The translations under genes were made by a program, and so were the position numbers. From positions 62,001-126,000 of the forward strand of contig DATKPY010000029.1 in the NCBI GenBank assembly GCA_035523875.1: DNA of 64,000 nt, given 5' to 3'. The notes below the pieces were generated by a model, which ran no database searches, was not told the DNA's origin, and saw only the letters and a program-made list of their open reading frames with translations. Below are positions 41,019 to 49,903 of this stretch, piece after piece (position 1 is the stretch's first letter; every line of letters starts with the position of its first letter). Origin of the DNA: JASHUC01 sp035523875. GTDB taxonomy: Bacteria > Pseudomonadota > Gammaproteobacteria > Steroidobacterales > Steroidobacteraceae.

Positions 41019-42350
41019 GTGAGCACCGCACCCGCCAAGCGCTATCGGCTCGAGCCAGGCGGGAGCGTCTCGGGCGCGGTGCGGATGCCGGGCGACAAGT
41101 CGATCTCGCATCGCGCGCTCATGCTGAGCGGGATCGCCGAAGGCACGAGCGAGATCCGCGGCTTCTTGCCAAGCGAGGACTGCCTCGCGACGCTCGCGGC
41201 GCTGCGTGCGCTCGGCGTGCCGATCGAGAGGCCGGAGCCCGAGCGGGTGCTGGTGCACGGCGTTGGAGCGCTGGGGCTCACCGCGGCGAGCGGCCCGCTC
41301 GATATGGGCAACGCCGGCACGGCGATGCGGCTTTTCATGGGTCTGCTTGCCGGCCAGCCCTTCGACTCGACACTCATCGGGGATGCCTCGCTCATGCGCC
41401 GGCCGATGGAGCGGGTGGCCGCGCCACTCAGGCTCATGGGGGCGCGCATCCGCACGCATGCGGGCCGCCCGCCGGTGGAGATCGCCGGCGGCAGCCGCCT
41501 CACGGCGATCGACTACGAGCTGCCGGTCGCGAGCGCCCAGGTGAAGTCCGCAATCCTGCTTGCCGCCCTGGGCGCGAGCGGGCGCACGCGCATCACGGAG
41601 CCGGCCGCCGCACGCGACCACACCGAGCGCATGCTCGAGCAGTTCGGCGCCGAGCTCGTCTCATCCGGCCCGACCGTCGCGATCGAGGGCGGGCAGGCCT
41701 TGCGCGCGACCGGCGTGCAGGTGCCCGGTGATTTCTCCTCCGCGGCATTCTTTCTGGTCGCCGGCTGCCTCGCCGCGGCGGGTCCGCTCACGCTTCAGGG
41801 CGTGGGCGTCAACCCGACCCGCACGGGACTTCTCGATCTGCTGCGCGAGATGGGAGCGGACATTCGCCTGCACCGCCCGCCCGGGGCGAGCACCGATCTG
41901 CGCAGCGAGCCGTTCGCCGATATCGAGGTGCGCGCCTCGCGCCTGCGCGGCATCAAGGTGCCCGGCTCGGTGGTGCCGCTCGCGATCGATGAGTTCCCGG
42001 TGTTCTTCATCGCCGCGGCGTGCGCGGAAGGGGACACGCTGGTGCGCGGCGCGCTCGAGCTGCGGGTGAAGGAGAGCGACCGGCTCGCCGTCATGGCCGA
42101 GGGCCTCGGGCGGCTCGGTGTCGAGCACGACCTGCTCGAGGACGGCCTGTGGATCCGCGGTCGCGGGGGCTTCGAGGGCGGCTCGGTCGACAGCCACGGC
42201 GACCACCGCATCGCCATGGCGTTCGCGGTCGCGAGCCTGAAGGCGAGCGCACCGATCGAGATTCTCGATGTGGCGAATGTCGCCACCTCCTTCCCCGGGT
42301 TCCTCGAGGTTGCGCGGGCCGCGGGACTGCGCATCGAGCAGCTTCCCTGA
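41019..42350 (+). CDS. aroA: 3-phosphoshikimate 1-carboxyvinyltransferase (EPSP synthase)
   Basis: Sixth shikimate-pathway step. The 443 residues from GTG 41019 have MPGDKSISHRALMLSGIA, DMGNAGTAMRLFMGLLAGQ, IGDASLMRRPMERV, RIKV and ELRVKESDRLAVMAEGL, and SHGDHRIAMAFAV. The overall pattern, including FDSTLIGDASLMRRPM, is closer to class II enzymes than to the E. coli type, while the Gly of NAGTA that favours glyphosate binding is kept. The class is my reading, not a test. Overlapping frames upstream are shadow coding. Confidence 0.95.
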   Translation: MSTAPAKRYRLEPGGSVSGAVRMPGDKSISHRALMLSGIAEGTSEIRGFLPSEDCLATLAALRALGVPIERPEPERVLVHGVGALGLTAASGPLDMGNAGTAMRLFMGLLAGQPFDSTLIGDASLMRRPMERVAAPLRLMGARIRTHAGRPPVEIAGGSRLTAIDYELPVASAQVKSAILLAALGASGRTRITEPAAARDHTERMLEQFGAELVSSGPTVAIEGGQALRATGVQVPGDFSSAAFFLVAGCLAAAGPLTLQGVGVNPTRTGLLDLLREMGADIRLHRPPGASTDLRSEPFADIEVRASRLRGIKVPGSVVPLAIDEFPVFFIAAACAEGDTLVRGALELRVKESDRLAVMAEGLGRLGVEHDLLEDGLWIRGRGGFEGGSVDSHGDHRIAMAFAVASLKASAPIEILDVANVATSFPGFLEVARAAGLRIEQLP

Positions 42351-42363
42351 GGGGCTCACAGCG

Positions 42364-43059
42364 ATGGCCGAGCAGGCGGCGGCGAAGGTCCCCGTGGTCA
42401 CGATCGACGGTCCGAGTGGCTCGGGCAAGGGGACGGTGAGCCGCGCGGTTGCACATTATGCCCGTTGGCACTGGCTCGACAGCGGGGCGCTCTACCGGCT
42501 GGTCGCGCTCGCCGGCGAGGCTGAAGGCCTCGCGGCCGGTGATGTCGCCGGTCACGTCCGGACCGCCCAGAGGATGCAGGTGCGCTTCGGCACCGGGCGG
42601 CTGGAGGAGCGGGTCACCCTCGAGGGCCGGGACGTGACGGCGGAGCTGCGCTCGGAGCGCGCCGGGTCCGGTGCATCGCGGGTGGCGGCGTGGCCGGAGG
42701 TTCGCGCGGCGCTGCTCGGGCGGCAGAAGGCCTTTGCCCGGCCCCCGGGGCTCGTGGCCGACGGCCGGGACATGGGCACGGTCGTATTCCCGCAGGCGGA
42801 GCTCAAGATCTATCTCACGGCCAGCCCCGAGGAGCGGGCGTTGAGGAGATATAAGCAGTTGAACGACAAGGGGTCAGGTGTTAGCCTTGCCGCCCTTTCG
42901 CGCGAGATTGCCGAACGGGACTCGCGGGATGCGTCGCGTGCCGTCGCTCCCTTGAGAGCGGCGTCCGACGCCCACGTGATCGACTCCACCGGCCTCACGG
43001 TCGAGGAGGTGGTCGAGCGGGTGCTTGCGCTCGGACGGGACCGCACGCTCTGGGCCTGA
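42364..43059 (+). CDS. cmk: cytidylate kinase
   Basis: Phosphorylates CMP and dCMP. The 231-residue protein has the P-loop IDGPSGSGKGTVSRAV, the DSGALYR motif, VADGRDMGTVVFPQAELKIYL and the lid EERALRRYKQL. It precedes rpsA, the usual order. ATG 42364 begins MAEQAAAKVPVVTID; extension upstream overlaps aroA. Confidence 0.95.
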   Translation: MAEQAAAKVPVVTIDGPSGSGKGTVSRAVAHYARWHWLDSGALYRLVALAGEAEGLAAGDVAGHVRTAQRMQVRFGTGRLEERVTLEGRDVTAELRSERAGSGASRVAAWPEVRAALLGRQKAFARPPGLVADGRDMGTVVFPQAELKIYLTASPEERALRRYKQLNDKGSGVSLAALSREIAERDSRDASRAVAPLRAASDAHVIDSTGLTVEEVVERVLALGRDRTLWA

Positions 43060-43199
43060 GCGATCCCGCGCGACAAGGCTACAACGGGATGCCGCTGCAC
43101 GGATGCCGCGGCTCGGTGCAACCAGACTCGGGCCGCGACGAGGCGAGCTCGATTTTCTTCCAGTCGAGCACGAGCGCAGCGCGCCGTGCACGTGAAGGT

Positions 43200-44873
43200 A
43201 TGACAGAAAGTTTCGCGCAACTATTCCAGGAAAGCCTCGCGAATCAACGGATTCGCCCGGGCATGATTCTGACCGGGCTCGTGGTCGACGTGACCTCCGA
43301 CAACGTCATCGTCAATGTGGGACTGAAGTCCGAGGCGGTGATCCCGCTCGAGCAGTTCAAGAACGAGCGCGGCGAGATCGAGGTGAAGGCCGGCGATGAG
43401 GTGGAGGTCGCGCTCGACTCGGTGGAAGATGGCACCGGGGAGACGCGGCTGTCGCGCGAGAAGGCGAAGCGCGCGCGCACCTGGACGCGGCTCGAGCAGG
43501 CGTTCAACAACTCCGAGATCGTCACCGGCGTGATCACCGGACGCGTGAAGGGCGGATTCACGGTCGAGATCGACAACGTGCGCGCATTCCTGCCGGGCTC
43601 GCTCGTCGATGTGCGCCCGGTGCGCGACACCTCCTACCTCGAGGGCAAGCCGCTCGAGTTCAAGGTGATCAAGCTCGATCAGAAGCGCAATAACGTGGTC
43701 GTCTCGCGCCGCGCCGTCGTGGAGCAGGAGTTCTCCGCCGAGCGCTCGGCGCTCCTCGAGAATCTGCAGGAAGGCGCCGTGGTGCGCGGCACCGTCAAGA
43801 ACCTGACCGACTACGGCGCCTTCGTCGACTTGGGCGGCATCGACGGCCTGCTGCACATCACGGACATGGCCTGGAAGCGGGTGAAGCACCCCTCCGAGGT
43901 CGTCAAGGTCGGCGACGAGGTCGACGTGCGCATCCTCAAGTTCGATCGCGAGCGCTCGCGCGTATCGCTCGGCTTGAAGCAGCTCGGCGCCGATCCGTGG
44001 GAGAACATCGCCCGGCGCTATCCGCCGAACACCCGCGTCTTCGGCAAGGTCACCAACATCGCCGACTACGGCGCGTTCGTGGAGATCGAGGACGGCGTCG
44101 AGGGTCTGGTGCACGTCTCGGAGATGGACTGGACCAACAAGAACGTCAATCCCGCCAAGGTCGTGCACACGGGCCAGGAAGTCGAGGTGATGGTGCTCGA
44201 TGTGGACGAGGAGCGCCGCCGCATCTCCTTGGGCTTGAAGCAGTGCAAGGCGAACCCGTGGAAGGAGTTCGCCGAGAACTACAACCGCGGCGATCGGGTC
44301 TCCGGTCAGATCAAGTCGATCACCGACTTCGGCATCTTCATCGGTCTTCCCGGCAACATCGACGGCTTGGTGCATCTGTCGGACATCTCCTGGGATCAGC
44401 CCGGCGAGGAGGCCGTCCGCAACTACCAGAAGGCGCAGCAGGTCGAGGCGATGGTGCTGTCCATCGATCCGGAGCGCGAGCGGATCTCCTTGGGCATCAA
44501 GCAGCTCGCCAAGGATCCGTTCTCGGCGTACATCGCGGAGAACCCCAAGGGCACCATCGTCCGCGGGACCATTCGCGAGGTGGACGCGCGCGGGGCGATC
44601 GTCGACCTCGGAAATGGGGTCGACGGGCAGCTGCGGGCCTCCGAGCTCGGCCGCGACCGGGTGGAGGACGCCCGCGCGGTGCTCAAGGTGGGCGATGAGA
44701 TCGAAGCGAAGTTCACGGGCGTCGACCGCAAGTCGCGCACCATCACGCTGTCGGTGAAGGCGAAGGAAGCGCACGAGGAGGCGGAGGCGGTGCAGAGCTA
44801 TCGCTCGGAGCAGGCTCCGAGCGGCACGAGCCTCGGCGATCTGCTGAAGGAGCACATCGGCGACCGGAATTGA
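43200..44873 (+). CDS. rpsA: 30S ribosomal protein S1
   Basis: mRNA-binding ribosomal protein with six S1 domains. From ATG 43200 it is 557 residues; S1 repeats show as GLVVDVTSDNVIVNVG, TGRVKGGFTVEID, GTVKNLTDYGAFVDLGG, GKVTNIADYGAFVEIEDG, GQIKSITDFGIFIGLPG and GTIREVDARGAIVDLGNG. The longer ORF from 43089 reads the cmk-rpsA gap. ihfB follows seven bases after the stop. Confidence 0.97.
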   Translation: MTESFAQLFQESLANQRIRPGMILTGLVVDVTSDNVIVNVGLKSEAVIPLEQFKNERGEIEVKAGDEVEVALDSVEDGTGETRLSREKAKRARTWTRLEQAFNNSEIVTGVITGRVKGGFTVEIDNVRAFLPGSLVDVRPVRDTSYLEGKPLEFKVIKLDQKRNNVVVSRRAVVEQEFSAERSALLENLQEGAVVRGTVKNLTDYGAFVDLGGIDGLLHITDMAWKRVKHPSEVVKVGDEVDVRILKFDRERSRVSLGLKQLGADPWENIARRYPPNTRVFGKVTNIADYGAFVEIEDGVEGLVHVSEMDWTNKNVNPAKVVHTGQEVEVMVLDVDEERRRISLGLKQCKANPWKEFAENYNRGDRVSGQIKSITDFGIFIGLPGNIDGLVHLSDISWDQPGEEAVRNYQKAQQVEAMVLSIDPERERISLGIKQLAKDPFSAYIAENPKGTIVRGTIREVDARGAIVDLGNGVDGQLRASELGRDRVEDARAVLKVGDEIEAKFTGVDRKSRTITLSVKAKEAHEEAEAVQSYRSEQAPSGTSLGDLLKEHIGDRN

Positions 44874-44880
44874 ACGAGCA

Positions 44881-45183
44881 ATGACCAAATCGGAGCTCAT
44901 CGAGATCATCACCGCGAAGCAGAAGCACCTTCCTGCGAAGGATGTGGAGCTCGCGCTGAAGCAGATCCTCGAGATCATGAGCGATGCGCTCTCCCAGGGG
45001 GAGCGCATCGAGATCCGCGGCTTCGGCAGCTTCTCGCTGCACTTTCGCCCGCCCCGACAGGGCCGCAACCCGAAGACCGGCGAGGCCGTCGCGCTCTCGG
45101 GCAAATACGTTCCGCACTTCAAGCCCGGCAAGGACCTGCGCGAGCGCGTCAACGACGGCGCGGACCGGCCGATTCGCGACTGA
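44881..45183 (+). CDS. ihfB: integration host factor beta subunit
   Basis: DNA-bending protein (100 residues) that pairs with IhfA. It starts MTKSELIEIITAKQKHLPAKD and has the arm sequence EIRGFGSFSLHFRPPRQGRNPKTGEAV with the beta-ribbon RNPKTG and PHFKPGKDLRERVN. Directly after rpsA, as in E. coli. Confidence 0.95.
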   Translation: MTKSELIEIITAKQKHLPAKDVELALKQILEIMSDALSQGERIEIRGFGSFSLHFRPPRQGRNPKTGEAVALSGKYVPHFKPGKDLRERVNDGADRPIRD

Positions 45184-45259
45184 CGCGCAGGCGGGGAAGC
45201 GCAGGGCGCGCGCTCCTGCGGCAACGGTGCCGGCCGCGGCACATCCGGAGGAGGGCTCT

Positions 45260-46381
45260 GTGTTCGAAGTGCCGCCCGTCGTGCTCGCCCTCGCTTTCAT
45301 CGCGGTGGGCGTGGCGGCGTGGCTCCTCGGACGACACGGCGGCGCACGCACCGTGCGTCTGCCGCGCGACTACTACGTCGGCCTCGATCACCTCATCAAT
45401 GACCGCTTCGATCGTGCCGCCGAGGTGTTCACGCGCGTCGCCGCGACGAACGACGATGCGGCGGAGATTCAGTTCGCACTCGGGAGCCTGTTTCGCAAGC
45501 GCGGCGAGGTCGATCGCGCGATCGCGATCCACACCCGCCTCAAGGACCACGGTGCAAGCGCCATCCGCGACCAGGCGGCGCTCGCTCTGGCACTCGATTA
45601 CCTGAGCGCGGGCCTCATGGATCGCGCGGAGCGGCTGTTCGAGGGACTCGCAGCGACGCGCGAATACCGTCGCGAGGCGCTCGAGCACCTGCTCAGGATC
45701 TACGAGCAGCAGGGTGACTGGGCGAACGCGCTCAAGATCTTTCACGAACTGCCCGCCGACCTCATGGCCGAGCGCCGCAGCGTCGCCGCACACTATCTGT
45801 GCGAGCTCGCCGAGCACGCCATCGTGCAGGGCGACGCCGAGCGCGCACGCACGCTCCTCAAGCAGGCGCAGACCCACGATCCGACCCTCTCGCGCACCGG
45901 CATTCTCACGGCGCGCATGCTCGAGGCGGCGGGCGATGCGCGCGGCGCATTCGAGCGCTATCTCCAGTCGCTCGAGAGCGCACCGGGGCTCGCGCTCGAG
46001 GTGATCCCGCGCTTGACCGCGCTCGCCGCGCGCTTGGGCGAGGCGAACGTGATCGAGTCTCTTTCGGCGCGCCTGCGCGGCACGGGGCGGCTCACGCCCC
46101 GGCAGCTCGCCTGGCTCCTCGCCACGGCACTCCCGCCGGAGGAGTCGGCCCGCTTCGGCGAGCTCACCGCGGAGTTGGCGGCGCTCGGGGCAGCCGGCAC
46201 GCCCTCGATCGGCCAGCTCCTCGGGCGTATCGGGGAGGCGGGCGGACGCTACCAATGCGAGGAATGCGGGCTCACGAGCGTCGGGTGGTTCTGGCGCTGC
46301 CCGAAATGCCGCTCCTGGGATGGGATGCGCCCGGCGATATTCAAGTGGGCCGAGCGCACCGACGAGGGCGCTGCGCACTGA
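45260..46381 (+). CDS. lapB: lipopolysaccharide assembly protein LapB
   Basis: Inner-membrane TPR protein that tunes LpxC degradation by FtsH and helps LPS assembly. From GTG 45260 (GGAGGAGGG at 45247) the 373 residues have one N-terminal helix (VVLALAFIAVGVAAWLL), several TPR-like repeats (about 55-320), and a C-terminal rubredoxin-type site CEECG and CPKC. A long upstream extension is shadow coding. Normal partner of rpsA-ihfB. Confidence 0.94.
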   Translation: MFEVPPVVLALAFIAVGVAAWLLGRHGGARTVRLPRDYYVGLDHLINDRFDRAAEVFTRVAATNDDAAEIQFALGSLFRKRGEVDRAIAIHTRLKDHGASAIRDQAALALALDYLSAGLMDRAERLFEGLAATREYRREALEHLLRIYEQQGDWANALKIFHELPADLMAERRSVAAHYLCELAEHAIVQGDAERARTLLKQAQTHDPTLSRTGILTARMLEAAGDARGAFERYLQSLESAPGLALEVIPRLTALAARLGEANVIESLSARLRGTGRLTPRQLAWLLATALPPEESARFGELTAELAALGAAGTPSIGQLLGRIGEAGGRYQCEECGLTSVGWFWRCPKCRSWDGMRPAIFKWAERTDEGAAH

Positions 46382-46491
46382 TGCCGCGGGGTCCCCGCGG
46401 CGGCGCGGCGGCTGCGCGTTCGGTGAGCGAGCGGTCCCACGCGATCCGCTACACTCGCTCCCGTAGCGGTCAAGCGCGCGAGGAGTCGTTC

Positions 46492-47400
46492 ATGAGGTCT
46501 CCGACCCAGTCGGTCATTCGTACGGCGGTGTTCCCGGTCGCCGGCCGGGGCACGCGGTTCTTGCCGGCGACGAAGGCGAGTCCGAAGGAGATGCTCCCGG
46601 TCGTCGACAAGCCGCTCATCCAGTACGCCGTCGAGGAGGCACTCGATGCCGGCGCCCGCCGACTGGTGTTCATCACCGGCGCCTCCAAGCGCGCGATCGA
46701 GGATCACTTCGACTCGGACGAGGAGCTCGAGCACATGCTCGAGGCGCAGGGGAAGAGCGATCTGCTCAATCAGATCCGCAGCGTCCTGCCCTCCTACGCC
46801 GCGTGCATCTACATCCGCCAGCCGGCGCCGCTCGGACTCGGACACGCGGTGCTCTGTGCTCAGCCCGCGGTGGGCGCGGAGCCGTTCTTCGTGCATCTCG
46901 CGGATGACCTGATCCGCGCGCCGGTGAGCTGTCTCAAACAGATGGCCGAGGTCTACGAATCGAAGCGCGCGAGCATCCTCGCCGTGGAGGTCGTGCCGCG
47001 CCGCGAGACCGAGAAATACGGCATCGTGGAGGTGGAGGCGGACCGCTCGACGACCAGCCGCGTGCGCAGCATCGTCGAGAAGCCCAAGCCCGCCGTTGCC
47101 CCCTCGACGCTCGCCGTCGTCGGTCGCTACGTGCTCACGCCTGCCATCTTCGAGCATCTCGAGCGCATCGGCCGCGGCAGCGGTGGGGAGATCCAGCTCA
47201 CCGACGGCATCGCCGCACTCATGCGCGAGGAGGCGGTGTACGCGTATCGGTTCTCGGGCAAGCGCTACGACTGCGGCAGCAAGCTCGGCTATCTGCAGGC
47301 AACCGTCGAGTACGCGCTCGGGCATCCGTCGCTCGGCAGTGACTTTCGCAAGTACTTAAGAGGGGTGATACGCTCGCCCTCCATGCGCGCGCGCCGCTGA
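46492..47400 (+). CDS. galU: UTP-glucose-1-phosphate uridylyltransferase
   Basis: Makes UDP-glucose for LPS and exopolysaccharide. The 302-residue protein starts with the nucleotide motif AVFPVAGRGTRFLPATKASPKEMLP, has KPLIQYAVEEALDAGA, PLGLGHAVLCA, VHLADDLI and the EKPKP motif. From ATG 46492, with GAGG just before. A longer in-frame ORF overlapping lapB is not real. Confidence 0.95.
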   Translation: MRSPTQSVIRTAVFPVAGRGTRFLPATKASPKEMLPVVDKPLIQYAVEEALDAGARRLVFITGASKRAIEDHFDSDEELEHMLEAQGKSDLLNQIRSVLPSYAACIYIRQPAPLGLGHAVLCAQPAVGAEPFFVHLADDLIRAPVSCLKQMAEVYESKRASILAVEVVPRRETEKYGIVEVEADRSTTSRVRSIVEKPKPAVAPSTLAVVGRYVLTPAIFEHLERIGRGSGGEIQLTDGIAALMREEAVYAYRFSGKRYDCGSKLGYLQATVEYALGHPSLGSDFRKYLRGVIRSPSMRARR

Positions 47401-47450
47401 AGTGCCCCGCGCGCGCGACCCCGCCCGCGTCCATTTGAGGAGGAATCTCG

Positions 47451-47786
47451 ATGGCCACTCGACGCAGCAGCGATTCGCGTCGCACGAGGGATCCACCGGC
47501 GACATCCGCCACGCCGGGAACGGCCCGCACGGTCGCAACGAGCGCATCGACCCCACCCGCACCGGCACCGCGCCGGCGCCGCAGCGACGCCGCCGCCACG
47601 AGCGCCGCCAGGGCGCAGCCCCCCGTCGCCGTCTCCGCCGAGCGGCGCCGCGCCATGATCGCCGAGGGCGCCTACCTGCGCGCGGAGCGCCGGGGCTTTG
47701 CGCCGGGCCACGAGTCGGAGGATTGGTTCGCGGCCGAGCAGGAGGTTGACCGGCTGCTCGCCGGCGGAGCCCAGGCCCGCCAGTAA
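47451..47786 (+). CDS. DUF2934-domain protein
   Basis: A 111-residue protein with a Thr/Ala/Arg-rich, probably disordered N-terminal two thirds and a C-terminal DUF2934 motif: RRAMIAEGAYLRAERRGFAP, GHESEDWFAAEQEV. DUF2934 is a short helical domain of unknown role often found in small basic proteins. GAGGAGGAAT at 47437-47446 gives a strong ribosome site for ATG 47451. It starts the more accessory stretch that runs to the ABC transporter; I do not infer a function. Confidence 0.8.
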   Translation: MATRRSSDSRRTRDPPATSATPGTARTVATSASTPPAPAPRRRRSDAAATSAARAQPPVAVSAERRRAMIAEGAYLRAERRGFAPGHESEDWFAAEQEVDRLLAGGAQARQ

Positions 47787-47879
47787 GCCGCTCGCCGAGC
47801 TCATGCCGAGCGATGACCGCCGGCCCGCGCCCCGGAGCCGCTCGAGCGCGCGCGTCCGACGCCGGCTCCCGTACGTGAC

Positions 47880-47913
47880 TTGACGCGCCATTGCTGATGT
47901 AGTTGCATACAAC
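47880..47913 (+). promoter_or_regulatory. possible promoter and operator before the ABC transporter
   Basis: The 47787-48026 gap holds no gene. TTGACG at 47880-47885 is a good -35, with -10-like GCATAC/CATACA 20 bases later (spacing long). GTTGCATACAAC (47902-47913) is a 12-base imperfect palindrome like GntR-family operators. A CCCCTTCCGGATCGGGG hairpin lies just after. Function is a guess. Confidence 0.35.
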
Positions 47914-48026
47914 ACCCCTTCCGGATCGGGGTCCACGCCGGTCCCGGGAAGCCAGAATAACCGTTCCGTTCCGGAGCCTAGGCGGCGTCACAGGCAACAG
48001 CGTGCAGCGCACGGCGGGGTGAGCAC

Positions 48027-48722
48027 ATGGCGGCGGTCGTGATTCTCAAGAATGTGGTGAAGCGCTACACGCGCGGGAAGCAGCAGATCGAGGTGCTGCA
48101 CAAGCTCGACCTCGAGGTCGAAAGCGGGGAGTTCCTGGCGCTCATGGGCCCTTCGGGCTCGGGCAAGACGACACTCCTCAATCTCATCGGCGGTCTCGAT
48201 CACCCCGATGAGGGCGAGGTCACCGTCGCCGGCGAGCGCATCGATCAGCTCTCGAGCGGCGAGCTCGCACGCTGGCGTGCGCGGCACGTGGGATTCGTCT
48301 TTCAATTCTATAACCTGCTGCCGGTGCTCACGGCCGAGCGCAACGTCGAGGTGCCCCTGCTGCTCACGCGGCTCACGCGCGCGCAGCGCAAGCGCAACGT
48401 GGCCGCGGCGCTCGAGCTCGTCGGGCTCGCCGACCGCGCCAAGCACAAGCCCTCCGAGCTCTCCGGCGGCCAGCAGCAGCGCGTCGCGATCGCCCGCGCG
48501 CTCATCGCCGATCCCACGCTGCTCGTGTGCGACGAGCCGACCGGGGATCTCGATCGCGAGAGCGCCGAGGAGATCCTGGGGTTGCTCGAGATCCTCAATC
48601 GCAAGCAGGGCAAGACCATCATCATGGTCACCCACGATCCGCGCGCCGCCGCGCACGCCTCGCGGCGCCTGTACGTGGACAAGGGGCGGCTCGCCGCCTC
48701 CGAAGAGCGCAGCGCCGCCTAG
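48027..48722 (+). CDS. ABC transporter ATP-binding protein (MacB/LolD type)
   Basis: Cytoplasmic ATPase, 231 residues, with Walker A LMGPSGSGKTTLLN, Q-loop VFQFYNLLP, signature ELSGGQQQRVAIARAL, Walker B LLVCDEPTGDLD and the switch His in MVTHDPRA. The subfamily is the LolD/MacB/FtsE type that partners FtsX-like permeases, not importers. It heads a block with two permeases downstream. No periplasmic adaptor is adjacent, so the exported substrate is unknown. Confidence 0.92.
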   Translation: MAAVVILKNVVKRYTRGKQQIEVLHKLDLEVESGEFLALMGPSGSGKTTLLNLIGGLDHPDEGEVTVAGERIDQLSSGELARWRARHVGFVFQFYNLLPVLTAERNVEVPLLLTRLTRAQRKRNVAAALELVGLADRAKHKPSELSGGQQQRVAIARALIADPTLLVCDEPTGDLDRESAEEILGLLEILNRKQGKTIIMVTHDPRAAAHASRRLYVDKGRLAASEERSAA

Positions 48723-48729
48723 CGACCGC

Positions 48730-49887
48730 GTGAAGTACCTGCCTCTCGTGTGGGCGGCGCTCCGGCGCCGCAAGGCACGGACGCTGCTCACGTTGCTGTC
48801 GATCGTGACGGCGTTCTTTCTCTTCGGAGCGCTCCAGGGCTTCAACGTCGGGATCAACTACGCGTTCAAGCTCATGAACGTGGCGCGCCTGGTGGTGATG
48901 AGCCGCGTCAGCATGGAGGATCCCATGCCCCTTGCGCACGCGGCGCGCATCGCGCAGATCAAGGGCGTGACGGCCGTCACGCCGATCAATTTCATCTTCG
49001 GCAGCTATCAGCACCCGACGAACATCCAAGTGGTGATCGGCGTCGACCTCCCGGAGCTCCTCAAGGCCAACCCCGATATCGAGGTGCCGCCGGATGAGCT
49101 CGCGGCGGCCGAGCGCACCCGCACCGGCGTCATCGTGGGACGGGCGCTCGCGCAGAAAGAGGGCTGGAAAATCGGCGATCGGATCCCGATCCATGCGCTC
49201 AACATGACCAAGCGCGACGGCACCTCGGATTGGGTCTTCGACGTGGTCGGTTTCTACGATCTGCCGCAGCCGACCTGGGCGGTGCGCATCTGGGGCAATT
49301 ACGATTACCTGAACGAAGCGCGAGCGAGCGGCAAGGACACCGCGATTCAGTTCTACGTGGGTGTCAAGGATGCCTCGCAGTCGGCGCGCATCGCCCAGAC
49401 GATCGACGACCTGTTCGCCAATTCGCCCGATCAGACGGTCACGGAGAACGAGAAAGACTATTTCCAGTCGATCATGCGGCAGATCGGCGACATCGGCTTT
49501 CTCGTGAATTCGATCGTCGGCGCCGTGTTCTTCACGCTGCTGTTCCTCACCGCCAATACCATGGCGCAGTCGGTCCGCGAGCGCATCCCGGAGCTCGCGG
49601 TGCTCAAGACCCTGGGATTCACCGATGGAGGCGTCCAATGGCTCGTGCTTGCCGAGGCACTGCTCTTGAGCGTGATCGGCGCCCTGGTCGGGCTCGCACT
49701 CGCCGCGCTGGTGCTGCCGGTGGTGTCCTCGACGCTGTCCACCCAGGGGATCGGTCCGATGCAGGTCCCGCGCGCAGTGTTCGCGGCAGGCCTCGGGGTC
49801 GCGGCGCTGCTCGCGCTCGTGAGCGGAATACCGCCTGCGGGCCGGGCGCGGCGCCTGCGGATCGCGACAGCGCTCTCGGGGCGCTGA
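48730..49887 (+). CDS. FtsX-like ABC permease
   Basis: Membrane component, 385 residues from GTG 48730. N-terminal helix (RTLLTLLSIVTAFFLFGALQG), a large extracytoplasmic region (about 45-265, with FGSYQHPTNIQVVIGV and GRALAQKEGWKIGDRIP), then three C-terminal helices (VNSIVGAVFFTLLFLTANT, EALLLSVIGALVGLALAALV, AAGLGVAALLALVSGI). The MacB/FtsX layout with SVRERIPELAVLKTLGFT. It follows the ATPase by seven bases. Confidence 0.9.
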   Translation: MKYLPLVWAALRRRKARTLLTLLSIVTAFFLFGALQGFNVGINYAFKLMNVARLVVMSRVSMEDPMPLAHAARIAQIKGVTAVTPINFIFGSYQHPTNIQVVIGVDLPELLKANPDIEVPPDELAAAERTRTGVIVGRALAQKEGWKIGDRIPIHALNMTKRDGTSDWVFDVVGFYDLPQPTWAVRIWGNYDYLNEARASGKDTAIQFYVGVKDASQSARIAQTIDDLFANSPDQTVTENEKDYFQSIMRQIGDIGFLVNSIVGAVFFTLLFLTANTMAQSVRERIPELAVLKTLGFTDGGVQWLVLAEALLLSVIGALVGLALAALVLPVVSSTLSTQGIGPMQVPRAVFAAGLGVAALLALVSGIPPAGRARRLRIATALSGR

Positions 49888-49903
49888 GCGCGCGGGAATC
49901 CAC

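Noticed and set aside
47787..48026. Riboswitch before the ABC transporter or the MetE-like gene
   Set aside because: I looked for SAM, cobalamin and TPP-like conserved cores and saw none; only a short palindrome and a small hairpin.
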